A program made the position numbers and the translations under genes. From Saccharopolyspora sp. NFXS83 (GTDB taxonomy: Bacteria; Actinomycetota; Actinomycetes; Mycobacteriales; Pseudonocardiaceae): a stretch of DNA of 64,000 bases. Below are positions 16,040 through 25,242 of this stretch, one piece after another; the first letter of the stretch is position 1; each line of letters begins with the position of its first letter. Under the pieces are notes generated by a model. It was not told the origin of the DNA. It was given only the letters and a program-made list of their open reading frames with translations, and did no database searches. The DNA is taken from the NCBI RefSeq assembly GCF_026241095.1, contig NZ_JAPFGB010000008.1, positions 240,763 to 304,762 on the forward strand, in the 5' to 3' direction.

Positions 16040-17212
16040 GTGCCCATCAAGGAATCCGCACCGCAGCTGAACCGCCCCGAGGATCCGGCCCGCACCGGCG
16101 GAGCGCGGAACGAGGACACCACCATCGAGGACCCCGTGGAATCCGACCTTCCCGGTCAGGTGCAGCGCACCCTCACCGAACACCTGGAATCCCGGCTGGC
16201 CGAGTGCGCCGAACTCGACGGCGGGTTCGCCGCGGCGGTGCGCGAGCTGAGCAGGTTCGTGCTCGGCGGGGGCAAGCGCATCCGGCCCACGTTCGCGTGG
16301 TGGGGGTGGCGCGCGGCGGGCGGCGACGCGACGGGCCTCGCCGCCGAGGCGATGCTGCGGGCCGCGAGCTCGCTGGAGCTCATCCAGGCCTGCGCGCTGG
16401 TGCACGACGACCTGATCGACGAATCCGACACCCGCCGCGGCCACCCGACGGTGCACCGCAAGTTCGCCCGGACGCACTACGAGGAGCGCTGGGCCGGAGG
16501 TGCCGCGCAGTTCGGCATGAGCGCGGCGGTGCTGCTCGGCGACCTGGCCCTGGCCTGGGCTGACGACATGCTGCACACCTCCGGGCTCGAACCGGCCGCG
16601 CTGACCCGCGGGCTGCGGCCGTGGCGGGCGATGCGCACCGAGATGCTCGCCGGGCAGTACCTCGACGTGTTCAGCCAGGTCCGCGGGGACGAGACGCCGG
16701 AGGCCGCGCTGCGGGTCGCGGAGCTCAAATCCGCCTCCTACACGATCGCTCGACCGCTGCAGCTCGGCGCGGAGATCGCGGGCGCCGATCAGCCGACGCT
16801 GGCCGCGCTGGAGAGCTTCGGCCACGACCTCGGAGTGGCGTTCCAATTGCGCGACGACCTGCTGGGCGTGTTCGGCGACCCGGAGGTCACCGGCAAGCCC
16901 GCCGGGGACGACCTGCGGGAGGGCAAGCGCACGCTGCTCATCGCGGAGGCGGTCCGGGCCGCCCGCGCGCAGGGCGACGACCACGCCGTGGCGGAGCTGC
17001 GAGCGGTGCTCGGCGACCCGGACGTCTCCGCCGACCGGATCGAATCGGCCCGTGCGCAGCTGGTGCGGCTCGGCGCGCAGCACGCCGTGGAGCAGCGCAT
17101 CGCCGAGCTCACCCGCGGCGCGCACCGGACGCTGGAAGCGGCCGGCTTCGCCGAACCGGCGGCGACCAGGCTCGGAGAGCTCGCGGTGGCCGTCACCGAC
17201 CGGACCCACTGA
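16040..17212 (+). CDS. idsA2: Polyprenyl diphosphate synthase (GGPP synthase type)
   Basis: 390 residues from GTG at 16040 with GGAG upstream. Trans-prenyltransferase: the first aspartate-rich motif DDLIDESD is at 123-130 and the second DDLLGVFGD near 272. Two-residue-spaced DDxxD rather than DDxxxxD in motif I is the bacterial type II pattern. It makes geranylgeranyl or a similar diphosphate from IPP and allylic primers. The stop overlaps the start of the phytoene-desaturase-like gene (TGATG), so in this genome the product may feed carotenoid synthesis; in mycobacteria the syntenic gene is idsA2. Confidence 0.9.
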   Translation: MPIKESAPQLNRPEDPARTGGARNEDTTIEDPVESDLPGQVQRTLTEHLESRLAECAELDGGFAAAVRELSRFVLGGGKRIRPTFAWWGWRAAGGDATGLAAEAMLRAASSLELIQACALVHDDLIDESDTRRGHPTVHRKFARTHYEERWAGGAAQFGMSAAVLLGDLALAWADDMLHTSGLEPAALTRGLRPWRAMRTEMLAGQYLDVFSQVRGDETPEAALRVAELKSASYTIARPLQLGAEIAGADQPTLAALESFGHDLGVAFQLRDDLLGVFGDPEVTGKPAGDDLREGKRTLLIAEAVRAARAQGDDHAVAELRAVLGDPDVSADRIESARAQLVRLGAQHAVEQRIAELTRGAHRTLEAAGFAEPAATRLGELAVAVTDRTH

Positions 17213-18672
17213 TGCGCCGGGTTCCGGGTCGCACCGGGCACGTCGTGGTGGTCGGCGCAGGCCTGGCCGGCCTCTCGTGCGCGCTGCACCTGGCCGGCGC
17301 CGGGCGCGAGGTCACCGTCGTCGAACGCGAGGCGCTGCCGGGCGGGCGGGCCGGGCTGCTGGAACTCGACGGCTACCGCGTGGACACCGGACCGACCGTG
17401 CTGACCATGCCCGCACTGGTCGACGAGGCGCTGTCCGCGGTCGGCGACTCGCTCGCCGACCGGCTCGACCTGATCCCGCTGCACCCGGCCTACCGGGCGC
17501 GCTTCGCCGACGGCTCGGCGCTGGACGTGCACACCGACGCCGACGCGATGGAGCAGGAGGTCCGCCGGTTCGCCGGCGCCGAGGAGGCCGCCGGGTACCG
17601 GCGGCTGCGGCGCTGGCTCACCGAGGTGCACCGGGCCGAGATGGGCCGGTTCATCGACGCCAACTTCGACTCGCCGCTGAACCTGGTCACGCCCGAGCTG
17701 GGCAGGCTGGCCGCGCTGGGCGGCTTCGGGCGGCTCGGCCCCGCGATCGGGCGGTTCCTGCGGGATGAGCGGCTGCGCCGGGTGTTCTCCTTCCAGGCCC
17801 TCTACGCGGGGCTGGATCCGCGGCGGGCGCTGGCGCTGTACGCGGTGATCTCGTACATGGACACCGTCGGCGGCGTGTGGTTCCCGCGCGGGGGCATGCA
17901 CGCGCTGCCCACCGCGATGGCCGACGCCGCGGCAAGCGCCGGGGTGCGGTTCCGCTACGGCGCCGAGGTCGGCGGGCTGGAGCAGCGCGGCGGGCGGGTC
18001 GTGGCCGTGCGCGCGGGCGGCGATCGGATCGAGGCGGACGCGGTGGTGCTCACGCCGGACCTGCCGGTGGTGCACCGGCTGCTCGGCGGCCGGGCGCGCC
18101 GGTTGCGCTGGTCGCCGTCGGCGGTCGTGGTGCACGCGGGCACCACCCGCAGCTGGCCGGGCACCGCGCACCACACGATCTCGTTCGGCGCGGCCTGGGA
18201 GGGCACCTTCACCGAGATCATCCGGCGCGGCCGGTTGATGAGCGACCCGTCGCTGCTGGTCACCCGCCCGACGGCGAGCGATCCGGCGCTGGCGCCGGAC
18301 GGCAGGGAGCTGCACTACGTGCTGGCCCCGTGCCCGAACCTGCGCACCGCGGACTTCGACTGGGAGCGGATCGGCCCGGCCTACCGGGACGAGCTGTTCG
18401 CGACGCTGGAGGCCCGCGGCTTCGACGGGTTCGCCGCATCGGTGGACGTGCAGCGCACGGTCACGCCCGTCGAGTGGGCCGCGCAGGGGCACGCCGCGGG
18501 CACGCCGTTCTCCGCCGCGCACACCTTCGCCCAAACCGGCCCGTTCCGGCCGCGCAACCTGCTGCGCAGCCCGGAGAACGTGGTGCTGGCGGGTTCCGGC
18601 ACCACTCCGGGAGTGGGAGTTCCACCAGTGCTGATCTCCGGGAAGCTCGCGGCCCGGCGCATCACCGGATGA
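17212..18672 (+). CDS. crtI: Phytoene desaturase family FAD oxidoreductase (CrtI-like)
   Basis: 486 residues. N-terminal dinucleotide-binding motif VVVVGAGLAGLSCALHL (Gly15, 17, 20) followed by the GGRAG pattern, and the family-typical C-terminal GSGTTPGVGVPPVLISGKLAA, which closes the FAD site. CrtI removes hydrogens from phytoene to give lycopene or related carotenes. ATG overlaps the stop of the prenyl synthase by one base, so translation is coupled. No phytoene synthase (crtB) is found in the window, which leaves the pathway incomplete here. Confidence 0.87.
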   Translation: MRRVPGRTGHVVVVGAGLAGLSCALHLAGAGREVTVVEREALPGGRAGLLELDGYRVDTGPTVLTMPALVDEALSAVGDSLADRLDLIPLHPAYRARFADGSALDVHTDADAMEQEVRRFAGAEEAAGYRRLRRWLTEVHRAEMGRFIDANFDSPLNLVTPELGRLAALGGFGRLGPAIGRFLRDERLRRVFSFQALYAGLDPRRALALYAVISYMDTVGGVWFPRGGMHALPTAMADAAASAGVRFRYGAEVGGLEQRGGRVVAVRAGGDRIEADAVVLTPDLPVVHRLLGGRARRLRWSPSAVVVHAGTTRSWPGTAHHTISFGAAWEGTFTEIIRRGRLMSDPSLLVTRPTASDPALAPDGRELHYVLAPCPNLRTADFDWERIGPAYRDELFATLEARGFDGFAASVDVQRTVTPVEWAAQGHAAGTPFSAAHTFAQTGPFRPRNLLRSPENVVLAGSGTTPGVGVPPVLISGKLAARRITG

Positions 18673-18846
18673 TTCTTCCGCGCGAATAACACATCTGGAA
18701 CATGGAATTCCCCGGAATCGACCTGGCTTGTTCCTCGTTCCGCCGCGACGCCGATTCGAATGAACCGCCCGCGATCGCGCGATCACGAGAGGTGCGCCAT
18801 CGGGAACATTCGGGAAGTCCGGCGAGGAAAGCGGCGCGCTCGACGT

Positions 18847-18878
18847 TCAAGGCGAGGACCGTCCGGTCCTCGCCTTGA
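18847..18878. terminator. Hairpin terminator between crtI and vanZ-like gene
   Basis: Perfect 14-base stem TCAAGGCGAGGACC with loop GTCC (18847-18860 / 18865-18878), placed between convergent genes. Confidence 0.75.
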
Positions 18879-18907
18879 CTTCGCGCGCAACGGCCGCCGC
18901 CGACCGG

Positions 18908-19519
18908 TCAGATCCCCGAGCGGGCGTACTGCGGACGCAGCGCGTGCCGCGGCCGAGCGCTCGGCCGGGCCGCGGTGAGCGCCTGCGGCAACCGGCCCCA
19001 CCACGGCCTGGTCACCAACGCGCCGAGCACCGCACCGGTGGCGTTGAGCAGCACGTCGTCGGCCGAGACCACCCGGCCGGTGAGCACGGTGTGCTGCAAG
19101 AACTCGATACCGCAGGTCACCGCCAGCGCACCCAGCGAAATCCGGGTCCAGCTGCCGAACCAGGACGCCCGCACCGGCACCAAGGCCCCGAACGGCGCCA
19201 GCAGCAGCAGGTTGCCGACCAGCTGCAACCACGGCAGCAGATCACCGGGCGCCGCCTGCAACGCCACGCCGAGGTCGGCGCCGGGCATCAGGCGCACCGC
19301 GCCACCGGACATCGCCGGCTGCGGCGCGGCGACCAGATATCCCACCAGGAACAACGAATAGAGCAGAACGGCATCGACTACGGACACGAACAACGCGGGA
19401 ACAACGGTGAACCTGCGACTGCGCACTATCACGGCGAACACTGCGGCGGCAACCGTCAACAGCAGGTACGAGGTCGCCGCCGGGACCAAGGCACTCCAGA
19501 CCGTGGCGAATGGGCGCAC
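18908..19519 (-). CDS. VanZ family membrane protein
   Basis: 203 residues from GTG at 19519, with GGAAGGA about ten bases upstream; the frame stays open to 19642. Four to five transmembrane helices. The VanZ signature is visible in QLVGNLLLLAPFGALVP and GIEFLQHTVLTGRVVSADDVLLNATGAVLG. VanZ-like proteins are linked to teicoplanin resistance in enterococci, but most actinobacterial members have no proven role. It is convergent with crtI. Confidence 0.85.
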   Translation of the reverse strand: MRPFATVWSALVPAATSYLLLTVAAAVFAVIVRSRRFTVVPALFVSVVDAVLLYSLFLVGYLVAAPQPAMSGGAVRLMPGADLGVALQAAPGDLLPWLQLVGNLLLLAPFGALVPVRASWFGSWTRISLGALAVTCGIEFLQHTVLTGRVVSADDVLLNATGAVLGALVTRPWWGRLPQALTAARPSARPRHALRPQYARSGI

Positions 19520-19870
19520 CGATTCACAGTCCTTCCTTTTCCGGCCGCGCCCCATCGCCACGCGTAACGCAGGAGCGGGCGCGACGATGCGGATCCGAGT
19601 TCGCCCACCATGAGAACATCTGAACGTGTCATCACGTTTCAATCACGGGGCCCATTCGGTGAACGAACACCCGCATCGCCGGATGGCGCGCCGCGATCCC
19701 GTTCCGGCCCTCGGCCCGCCGTTCGCGCGCTGCCCTGGGAGAACAACGGTGCCGGGTCGCTTCGAAGCGACCCGGCACCGGGGTGGAACGGATGTCGGCT
19801 GTTATTCATCTCTCCGGGTCAGCCGAAGCCCGGACGCGGTGTGCGGAAGCGGCCTCCGCGCGACCGCGGT
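19520..19870. other. Intergenic stretch with strong palindrome
   Basis: 351 bases between the VanZ and Rv2175c-like genes. It holds the perfect 34-base palindrome 19747-19780 (arm CGGTGCCGGGTCGCTTC), probably the terminator of the Rv2175c-like gene. The remainder is likely the vanZ-like promoter region; no convincing gene is seen. Confidence 0.6.
19747..19780 (-). terminator. 34-base perfect palindrome, likely terminator
   Basis: Both halves (17 bases each) are exact reverse complements with CTTCGAAG at the centre. It lies about 90 bases downstream of the stop of the minus-strand gene at 19871. Confidence 0.65.
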
Positions 19871-20245
19871 CTAGAAGCCCATTGCCTGCGCCCTCCGCTT
19901 CACCTCACGTCCGCGGTCTCCGCGCAGCGCGTCGATCGGCGTGCCCGGCAGCGTGTCGTCGGCGGTGAACAACCAGGTCAGGATCTCGTCCTCGTTGTAG
20001 CCGTTGTCCCGGAGCAGGGTGATCGTGCCACCCAGCCCCTTCACGACCGCGGTCTCGCCGAGGAACGCGGCGGGCACGACGAGGATGCCGTCCCGGCGCA
20101 TGGCGAGCAGGTGTCCGTCACGGATCATTTGGTGCACCCGGGTGACCACCAGTCCCAGACGTTCGGCGACGTCGGGCAGTGGTGTCATCTCCACATCAGG
20201 AGCAAGCACATCCGGGGCAGCGGGGATAGCACTCACCCGGGACAC
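19871..20245 (-). CDS. Rv2175c-family DNA-binding protein
   Basis: 124 residues. The winged helix-turn-helix with PLPDVAERLGLVVTRVHQMIRDGHLLAMRRDG and the C-terminal DEILTWLFTADDTLPGTPIDALR match M. tuberculosis Rv2175c, a DNA-binding protein phosphorylated by the neighbouring kinase PknL. Here too it is divergent from a Ser/Thr kinase gene, with 184 bases between the starts. In Rv2175c the kinase modifies a threonine near residue 9; here the N-terminus has Ser but its first Thr is near residue 21, so the phosphosite is not conserved in position. Confidence 0.87.
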   Translation of the reverse strand: MSRVSAIPAAPDVLAPDVEMTPLPDVAERLGLVVTRVHQMIRDGHLLAMRRDGILVVPAAFLGETAVVKGLGGTITLLRDNGYNEDEILTWLFTADDTLPGTPIDALRGDRGREVKRRAQAMGF

Positions 20246-20429
20246 GATGCCATAACCCCGCGGCGGGAGCGTGCCCCGGAAGGGTCATCATCGGCACCGC
20301 CCGGCACCCGCCGAACGCGCTCCGCCACCGAACGACGCCCCGGTGCGCACCGGGCGGAGGTACGGTCGGTGACTCCTGGAACAATCGTCGCAGGCAAGCG
20401 GACATCCCTGCGGTTGGCGGACACACACC

Positions 20430-22442
20430 ATGACCCCTGAAACACGACCCGGACGCGGTACGGAGCTCGTCGGGGCCATGCTGGAGCGCCGCTACCGGGT
20501 GGATTCGGTGATCGCGCGCGGCGGGATGTCCGTCGTCTACCGCGGACTGGACACCCGGCTGGACCGGCCGGTCGCGCTGAAGGTGATGGATTCGCACTAC
20601 TCGGCGAACCCGTCGTTCGTGGAGCGCTTCGAGCTGGAGGCCCGCTCCGCCGCCCGGCTGCACCACCCCGCGGTGGTCGCCGTGTACGACCAGGGCGTGG
20701 ACCGGGAGATCGACGGGGACCACGTGTACCTGGTGATGCAGCTCGTGGAGGGCTGCACGCTGCGGGAAGTGCTGCTGGACCAGGGCGTGCTGTCGCTGCC
20801 GATGGCGGTGAGCGTGCTGCGCCCGATGCTGTCCGCGCTGGCCGCCGCGCACCACGCGGGCATGGTGCACCGGGACATCAAACCGGAGAACGTGCTGGTG
20901 GGGCTGGACGGCTCGGTGCAGGTCGCCGACTTCGGACTGGTGCGCGCGACCGCGTCGGCGGGCAGCACCACCGGCAACGTCATCCTCGGCACCGTTGCCT
21001 ACCTGTCCCCGGAGCAGGTGACCACCGGTGACGCCGACGCGCGCACCGACGTCTACTCCGCCGGGGTCGTGCTCTACGAGCTGCTGACGGGCCGCCCGCC
21101 GTTCGGCGGGGACACCGCGCTGTCGGTGGCCTACCAGCACGTGAACTCCGACATCCCGCCGCCGAGCGAGGTCACCCCGGAGCTGCCGCCCGCGATCGAC
21201 GACCTGGTGCTGCGCGCGACGCGGCGCGACCCGGCGGGCCGCCCGGCCGACGCCGCGGCCTTCCTGCACGAGCTGGAGCGCATCAGCAGCGAGCTGGGCT
21301 TGCGCCCGGTGCCGGTGCCGGTGCCCGTCTCGGAGCAGCGCACGGAGATGGTCTCCACGGACGCGGGCGGGCCGCCGACCGAGCGGATCGCTCCCATCAC
21401 CGAGGCCTCCGTGCCGGAAGCGACCGCCCCCTACGACCACGGCGGCCCGCAGGGCACCCGCGCGATGCCGCGCCCGGTGGCCGACGAGGAGACCACGCAC
21501 GAGATCGCGGCGGTCCGCCCATCGCCCGCCGAACTGCACGAGCAGGAACGCAGGCGCGGTGGCCGCCGGTTCGCGCTGTGGACGCTGGCGATCCTGGTGA
21601 TCGCGGGTCTGCTCGGCGGGACCGCGTGGTGGATGGGCAGCGGTCGCTACATCCAGGTGCCGCGAGTGGCCGGGGAGACCGAGGAAGTGGCGTCGCAGGT
21701 GCTGCGCGGCGCCGACCTCACCCCGGAGATCACCCGGCAGCTCGACGACGACGTGCCCGCGGGCACCGTCATCAGCTCCTCGCCGAAGCAGGGCTCGCGG
21801 ATCCTCAGCGGGCAGTCGGTGGAGCTCGTGGTGTCCTCGGGCAGGCCGAAGGTCCCCGACATCGCGGCGGGTACCAGCGTCGACGAGGCGCAGCAGGCGT
21901 TGCGCGCCGCGTCGCTGCAACCCGAGCGCGACACCTCCGCCGACCAGTACGACTCCTCCATCCCCGAGGGCGCGGTGATCAGCGTCGATCCGGGGCCGGG
22001 CACCGAGCTGGCGATCAGCTCGCCGGTGCGGCTGATCGTGAGCAAGGGGCCGCCGCCGGTGCCGGTGCCGGACGTGACGGGGGCGAGCAAGGACGAGGCG
22101 TTCGCCGCGCTCAGCGCGGCCGGGTTCGAGCCGTACGAGTCGGGGCGGCAGTTCGACTCGAACGTCGAGGCCGATCACGTGATCACCACCGATCCGGCGG
22201 CGAACACGGTGGTGAAGTTGTCCGGGAAGCCCCGGGTGGGCGTGGTGCTGTCGAACGCCGTCACGGTGCCGGACCTCAACGGCAAGGGCACGCAGGAGGC
22301 CCAGCAGGAGCTCGCGGCGCTGGGCTTGGGGCTCGAGGTGCACTCGTTCTTCCAGCGGCCGGACGCCTTGATCATCGGTCAGCTGCCGCTGCCGGGCAGC
22401 AAGGTCGAACCGGGCTCGACGGTGGGCGTCACGGCACTGTGA
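20430..22442 (+). CDS. pknL: PASTA-domain Ser/Thr protein kinase (PknL/Stk1 type)
   Basis: 670 residues. Kinase domain: glycine loop ARGGMSVVY 29-37, catalytic Lys51, HRDIKPEN from 147, DFG at 167-169, GTVAYLSPEQ activation segment. A Pro/Thr-rich linker and a transmembrane helix near 379-402 follow, then about four PASTA repeats, each opening with a VP-type motif (IQVPRVAG, PKVPDIAAG, VPVPDVTG, VTVPDLNG). PASTA repeats bind peptidoglycan fragments outside the cell. Position next to the Rv2175c-like gene and mptA indicates the pknL locus. M. tuberculosis PknL lacks PASTA repeats; the copy here has them. Confidence 0.93.
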   Translation: MTPETRPGRGTELVGAMLERRYRVDSVIARGGMSVVYRGLDTRLDRPVALKVMDSHYSANPSFVERFELEARSAARLHHPAVVAVYDQGVDREIDGDHVYLVMQLVEGCTLREVLLDQGVLSLPMAVSVLRPMLSALAAAHHAGMVHRDIKPENVLVGLDGSVQVADFGLVRATASAGSTTGNVILGTVAYLSPEQVTTGDADARTDVYSAGVVLYELLTGRPPFGGDTALSVAYQHVNSDIPPPSEVTPELPPAIDDLVLRATRRDPAGRPADAAAFLHELERISSELGLRPVPVPVPVSEQRTEMVSTDAGGPPTERIAPITEASVPEATAPYDHGGPQGTRAMPRPVADEETTHEIAAVRPSPAELHEQERRRGGRRFALWTLAILVIAGLLGGTAWWMGSGRYIQVPRVAGETEEVASQVLRGADLTPEITRQLDDDVPAGTVISSSPKQGSRILSGQSVELVVSSGRPKVPDIAAGTSVDEAQQALRAASLQPERDTSADQYDSSIPEGAVISVDPGPGTELAISSPVRLIVSKGPPPVPVPDVTGASKDEAFAALSAAGFEPYESGRQFDSNVEADHVITTDPAANTVVKLSGKPRVGVVLSNAVTVPDLNGKGTQEAQQELAALGLGLEVHSFFQRPDALIIGQLPLPGSKVEPGSTVGVTAL

Positions 22443-22467
22443 CCGAAAGTTGATCACACATTAACCG

Positions 22468-22502
22468 ACACCCGGTTGATCACGAAGTGGTCAACCGGGT
22501 GT
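22468..22502 (+). terminator. Hairpin after the kinase gene
   Basis: Stem ACACCCGGTTGATCAC (22468-22483) pairs with 22487-22502, with one wobble and a GAA loop. It lies between the kinase stop and the mannosyltransferase start. Confidence 0.7.
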
Positions 22503-22536
22503 GGTCTCGACCGGTGGCTGATCGCCGTGTGGAAAC

Positions 22537-24162
22537 ATGGTGCGCACGATGCCCCCGAGTCCAGCCAGCCGACTGGGCGCCCCGGCCGAGGCCCACCGGG
22601 CCCGACGCGGTGCCGACGCAGCCACCCTGAAACCTGGTTCCCCAGGACGCGATCAGAGCACCCCGCGCAGCCGATTACCACTGCGGACCATCGCGCTGGG
22701 GACGATCGGTTCGCTACTGCTGCTGGCAGGCTCGTTCGGGGGCGCCGGAGTCCTGGTGCACGATCCGATCCTCGGGTCCGGTCCGCTGTCGGCGATGCGC
22801 TACGGCCACGGCCGGGACCTCGCGCTGGCCGTGCTCTACACCGGTTTCGGCGTGCTGGTGTGGGCGTGGGTGCGGCTGGGCCGCGGCGTGCTCGCGAAGC
22901 TCGTGGACGCGCGCGGAGTGCTCGCGGCCACCGCCGCGTGGATCCTGCCGATGCTGATCACTCCACCGCTGTTCACCAGGGACGTCTACAGCTACCTGGG
23001 CCAGGGACTGCTCGCGTTGCACGGGATCGATCCCTACTCGGTCGGTCCCTCGACGCTGACCGGCCCCATCCCGGACAACGTGCACCCGACGTGGCAGACC
23101 ACTCCGGCGCCGTACGGCCCGTTGTTCATGGGCATCGCCAAGGGCGTCATCCTGATCGCCGGCGACGGCATGATCTCCAGTGTCATCGTGATGCGCCTGG
23201 TGCTGCTCTGCGGACTGGTCATGTTGATCTTCGCATTGCCCGGCCTGGTGCGGGAACTCGGGGGCCGGTTGCCGGTGGCGCTGTGGCTCGTCGCGGCCAG
23301 CCCCATGACGGTCGTGCACCTCGTCGGCGGGCCGCACAACGACATGCTCATGATCGGCCTGCTGGCGCTCGGCACCCTGCTGATGCTGCGCGGCAAGCAC
23401 GCGGGCGGCATCGCGCTGGTGACGCTGGCGATGACCATCAAGGCGACCGCCGGAGTGGCGTTGCCGTTCCTGGTGTGGATCTGGGCGGCCCGGATGCCGG
23501 GTGGCCGCTGGGAACGCCTGCTGCGCGCGGGCGCCGCCTCGGTGGCGATCTTCGTCCCGGTGTTCGCCGCGACCATGGCGCTGGCCAAGGTCGGCTTCGG
23601 CTGGCTGCCCGCGCTGTCGGCGCCCGGCATGATCGTGAACTACCTGTCCGCCCCGACCGGCGTGGGCCAGGCCGTGCACAGCCTGGTGTCGCTGTTCGTC
23701 GAGGTGGATCGCGGGCCGTTCGTCGACGTGGGCCGCACGTTCGGTTCGCTGGCCTTGGCCGGGGTGCTGATCTGGCAGTGGTGGCGGGCCCAGGAGGGCG
23801 GGACGACCGCCGTGCGCCGCGCCGCCATCGCCCTGCTGGCCGCGGCGCTGCTCTCCCCCGTGGTGCTGCCCTGGTACCTGACGTGGGGCTTGGCGCTGGG
23901 CTGCGCGCTGCGGTGGACACCGCGGGCGCTGTCCTACGTGGTGGGGTCCTCGGTGGCGCTGGTGCTCGCCTACTACCCGGACGGGGAGCAGGCGATGTAC
24001 AACTGGCCGTTCGTGGCCGTAGGCATCGGCGCCGCGGTGCTCGCCGGGTTGTCGCTGGTGCGGTTCGACCCGCTGGGCCTGAACCGCCTCCGCCGCGGCG
24101 CGGACGGCCCCGCCGAGTTCGACGGGATCGGCCCGGTGGCCCAGGACTCGGCCAGGGGCTGA
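22537..24162 (+). CDS. mptA: Alpha-1,6-mannosyltransferase, GT-C type (MptA/MptB)
   Basis: 541 residues with about a dozen transmembrane helices. The first outside loop carries LFTRDVYSYLGQGLLALHGIDPY, the GT-C acidic motif region of polyprenol-phosphate-mannose-dependent enzymes, and GGPHNDMLMIG is conserved in the family. MptA/MptB extend the mannan backbone of lipomannan and lipoarabinomannan in the membrane. Location beside pknL and idsA2 is as in M. tuberculosis, where this is mptA (Rv2174). ATG at 22537 is used; 22549 is an alternative. The N-terminal 45 residues are polar and cytoplasmic. Confidence 0.87.
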   Translation: MVRTMPPSPASRLGAPAEAHRARRGADAATLKPGSPGRDQSTPRSRLPLRTIALGTIGSLLLLAGSFGGAGVLVHDPILGSGPLSAMRYGHGRDLALAVLYTGFGVLVWAWVRLGRGVLAKLVDARGVLAATAAWILPMLITPPLFTRDVYSYLGQGLLALHGIDPYSVGPSTLTGPIPDNVHPTWQTTPAPYGPLFMGIAKGVILIAGDGMISSVIVMRLVLLCGLVMLIFALPGLVRELGGRLPVALWLVAASPMTVVHLVGGPHNDMLMIGLLALGTLLMLRGKHAGGIALVTLAMTIKATAGVALPFLVWIWAARMPGGRWERLLRAGAASVAIFVPVFAATMALAKVGFGWLPALSAPGMIVNYLSAPTGVGQAVHSLVSLFVEVDRGPFVDVGRTFGSLALAGVLIWQWWRAQEGGTTAVRRAAIALLAAALLSPVVLPWYLTWGLALGCALRWTPRALSYVVGSSVALVLAYYPDGEQAMYNWPFVAVGIGAAVLAGLSLVRFDPLGLNRLRRGADGPAEFDGIGPVAQDSARG

Positions 24163-24190
24163 CCCCGCGAACTCACCTGCGGCGGAGGGT

Positions 24191-24233
24191 CCGCCGCCGC
24201 CCGGCCGGACGGGGGTGGGCCGGGCGGTGGCGG
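24191..24233. terminator. Hairpin terminator between convergent genes
   Basis: A 16-base GC stem (24191-24206 with 24218-24233, one G-U pair), loop 11 bases, between mptA and the convergent dehydrogenase. Confidence 0.7.
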
Positions 24234-24237
24234 AAGG

Positions 24238-25242
24238 TCATGCCGAGGGCAGGACCTGGGTCTTGAGGCCCGCGCCGGTGCGGAACTCCTCCAACGCGGA
24301 CGCGTAGTCGTTCAGGCCCGCCGTGTTGGTGATCAGCGCGTCCGAGTCGACGGCACCGGAGACCAGCAGGTCCCGCGCCCGGTCGAAGCTGTTGTGCACC
24401 GCCATCGAGCCGACGATGGTGATCTCCTCGTTGTAGACCTTGAACGGGGAGAAGTTCGCGCTCGCCTTCGCGTCCGCGACGCCGAACTGCAGGAACGTGC
24501 CCGCCTTGCGGACCCGTCCCAGGCCGTCCTCGATGGCGGCGACCACTCCGGTCGCGTCCACGACGAGGTCCCAGCCGTCGCTGTCCAGCGCCGCAGCGTC
24601 GGTGGCCACCGCGCTCACGCCCATCGAGCCGGCCACGTCGAGCCGGTCCTGCCTGCGGTCCACCACCGACAGCGTGTTGACCCCGGCCCGCTTGAGCAGC
24701 TGGGCCAGCAGCAGCCCCATCGTGCCCGCGCCGTAGATCAGCACGTCATCGGTGAGGTCGTGCGGCACCTTGTCCAGCCCGTGCACCGCGCAGGACAGCG
24801 GCTCGATCAGCGCCGCCGCGGTCGCCGGCGTACCGGCGGGCAGCGGGTAGCACTTCTTGGCCTGCACCTGCACGTACTCGGCCGCACCACCGGGCGAGCT
24901 GATGCCGATCGCCTGCCACGGCTCGCACAGGTTGCCCTTGCCCTTGCGGCAGTACCGGCACTCACCGCAGGGCAGCGACGGGTCGACCGCCACGAGATCG
25001 CCCTCGGCGAGGCGGGTGACCTCGCCGCCCACCGCGACCACTCGCCCGGCGAGCTCGTGGCCCGGGGTGATCGGGTAGTTCACCACCGGGATCTCCCCGT
25101 CCACCAGGTGGAGGTCGGTGCCGCAGAGCCCGCAGGCGTCCACCGCAACCACAACATCGTTGGGCCCCGGAGTCGGGTCGGGCACCGTGGTGACCGTGAT
25201 CTGACCGGGACCTTCGACGACGACCGCACGCATGCCGGCCAT
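24238..25242 (-). CDS. Zinc-dependent polyol/alcohol dehydrogenase (MDR family)
   Basis: 334 residues. Medium-chain dehydrogenase: catalytic zinc region CGLCGTDLH and TPGHELAG, structural zinc motif CGECRYCRKGKGNLC, Rossmann signature GAGTMGLLLAQLLKRAG. The set resembles sorbitol/xylitol/threonine dehydrogenases, which oxidise a secondary alcohol with NAD+. Lying downstream of a sugar ABC transporter operon, it probably oxidises an imported polyol; this is inferred from context. A purine-rich AGAGGAAAGG precedes the start; ATG at 25233 is an alternative. Confidence 0.85.
   Translation of the reverse strand: MAGMRAVVVEGPGQITVTTVPDPTPGPNDVVVAVDACGLCGTDLHLVDGEIPVVNYPITPGHELAGRVVAVGGEVTRLAEGDLVAVDPSLPCGECRYCRKGKGNLCEPWQAIGISSPGGAAEYVQVQAKKCYPLPAGTPATAAALIEPLSCAVHGLDKVPHDLTDDVLIYGAGTMGLLLAQLLKRAGVNTLSVVDRRQDRLDVAGSMGVSAVATDAAALDSDGWDLVVDATGVVAAIEDGLGRVRKAGTFLQFGVADAKASANFSPFKVYNEEITIVGSMAVHNSFDRARDLLVSGAVDSDALITNTAGLNDYASALEEFRTGAGLKTQVLPSA

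Noticed and set aside
18662..18850. 62-codon minus-strand ORF between crtI and the VanZ gene
   Set aside because: It overlaps the terminator region and the crtI end; no family and no ribosome site.
21305..21335. Tandem GCCGGTGCC-like repeat
   Set aside because: It encodes a Pro-Val run in the kinase linker; ordinary low-complexity coding sequence, not a satellite.
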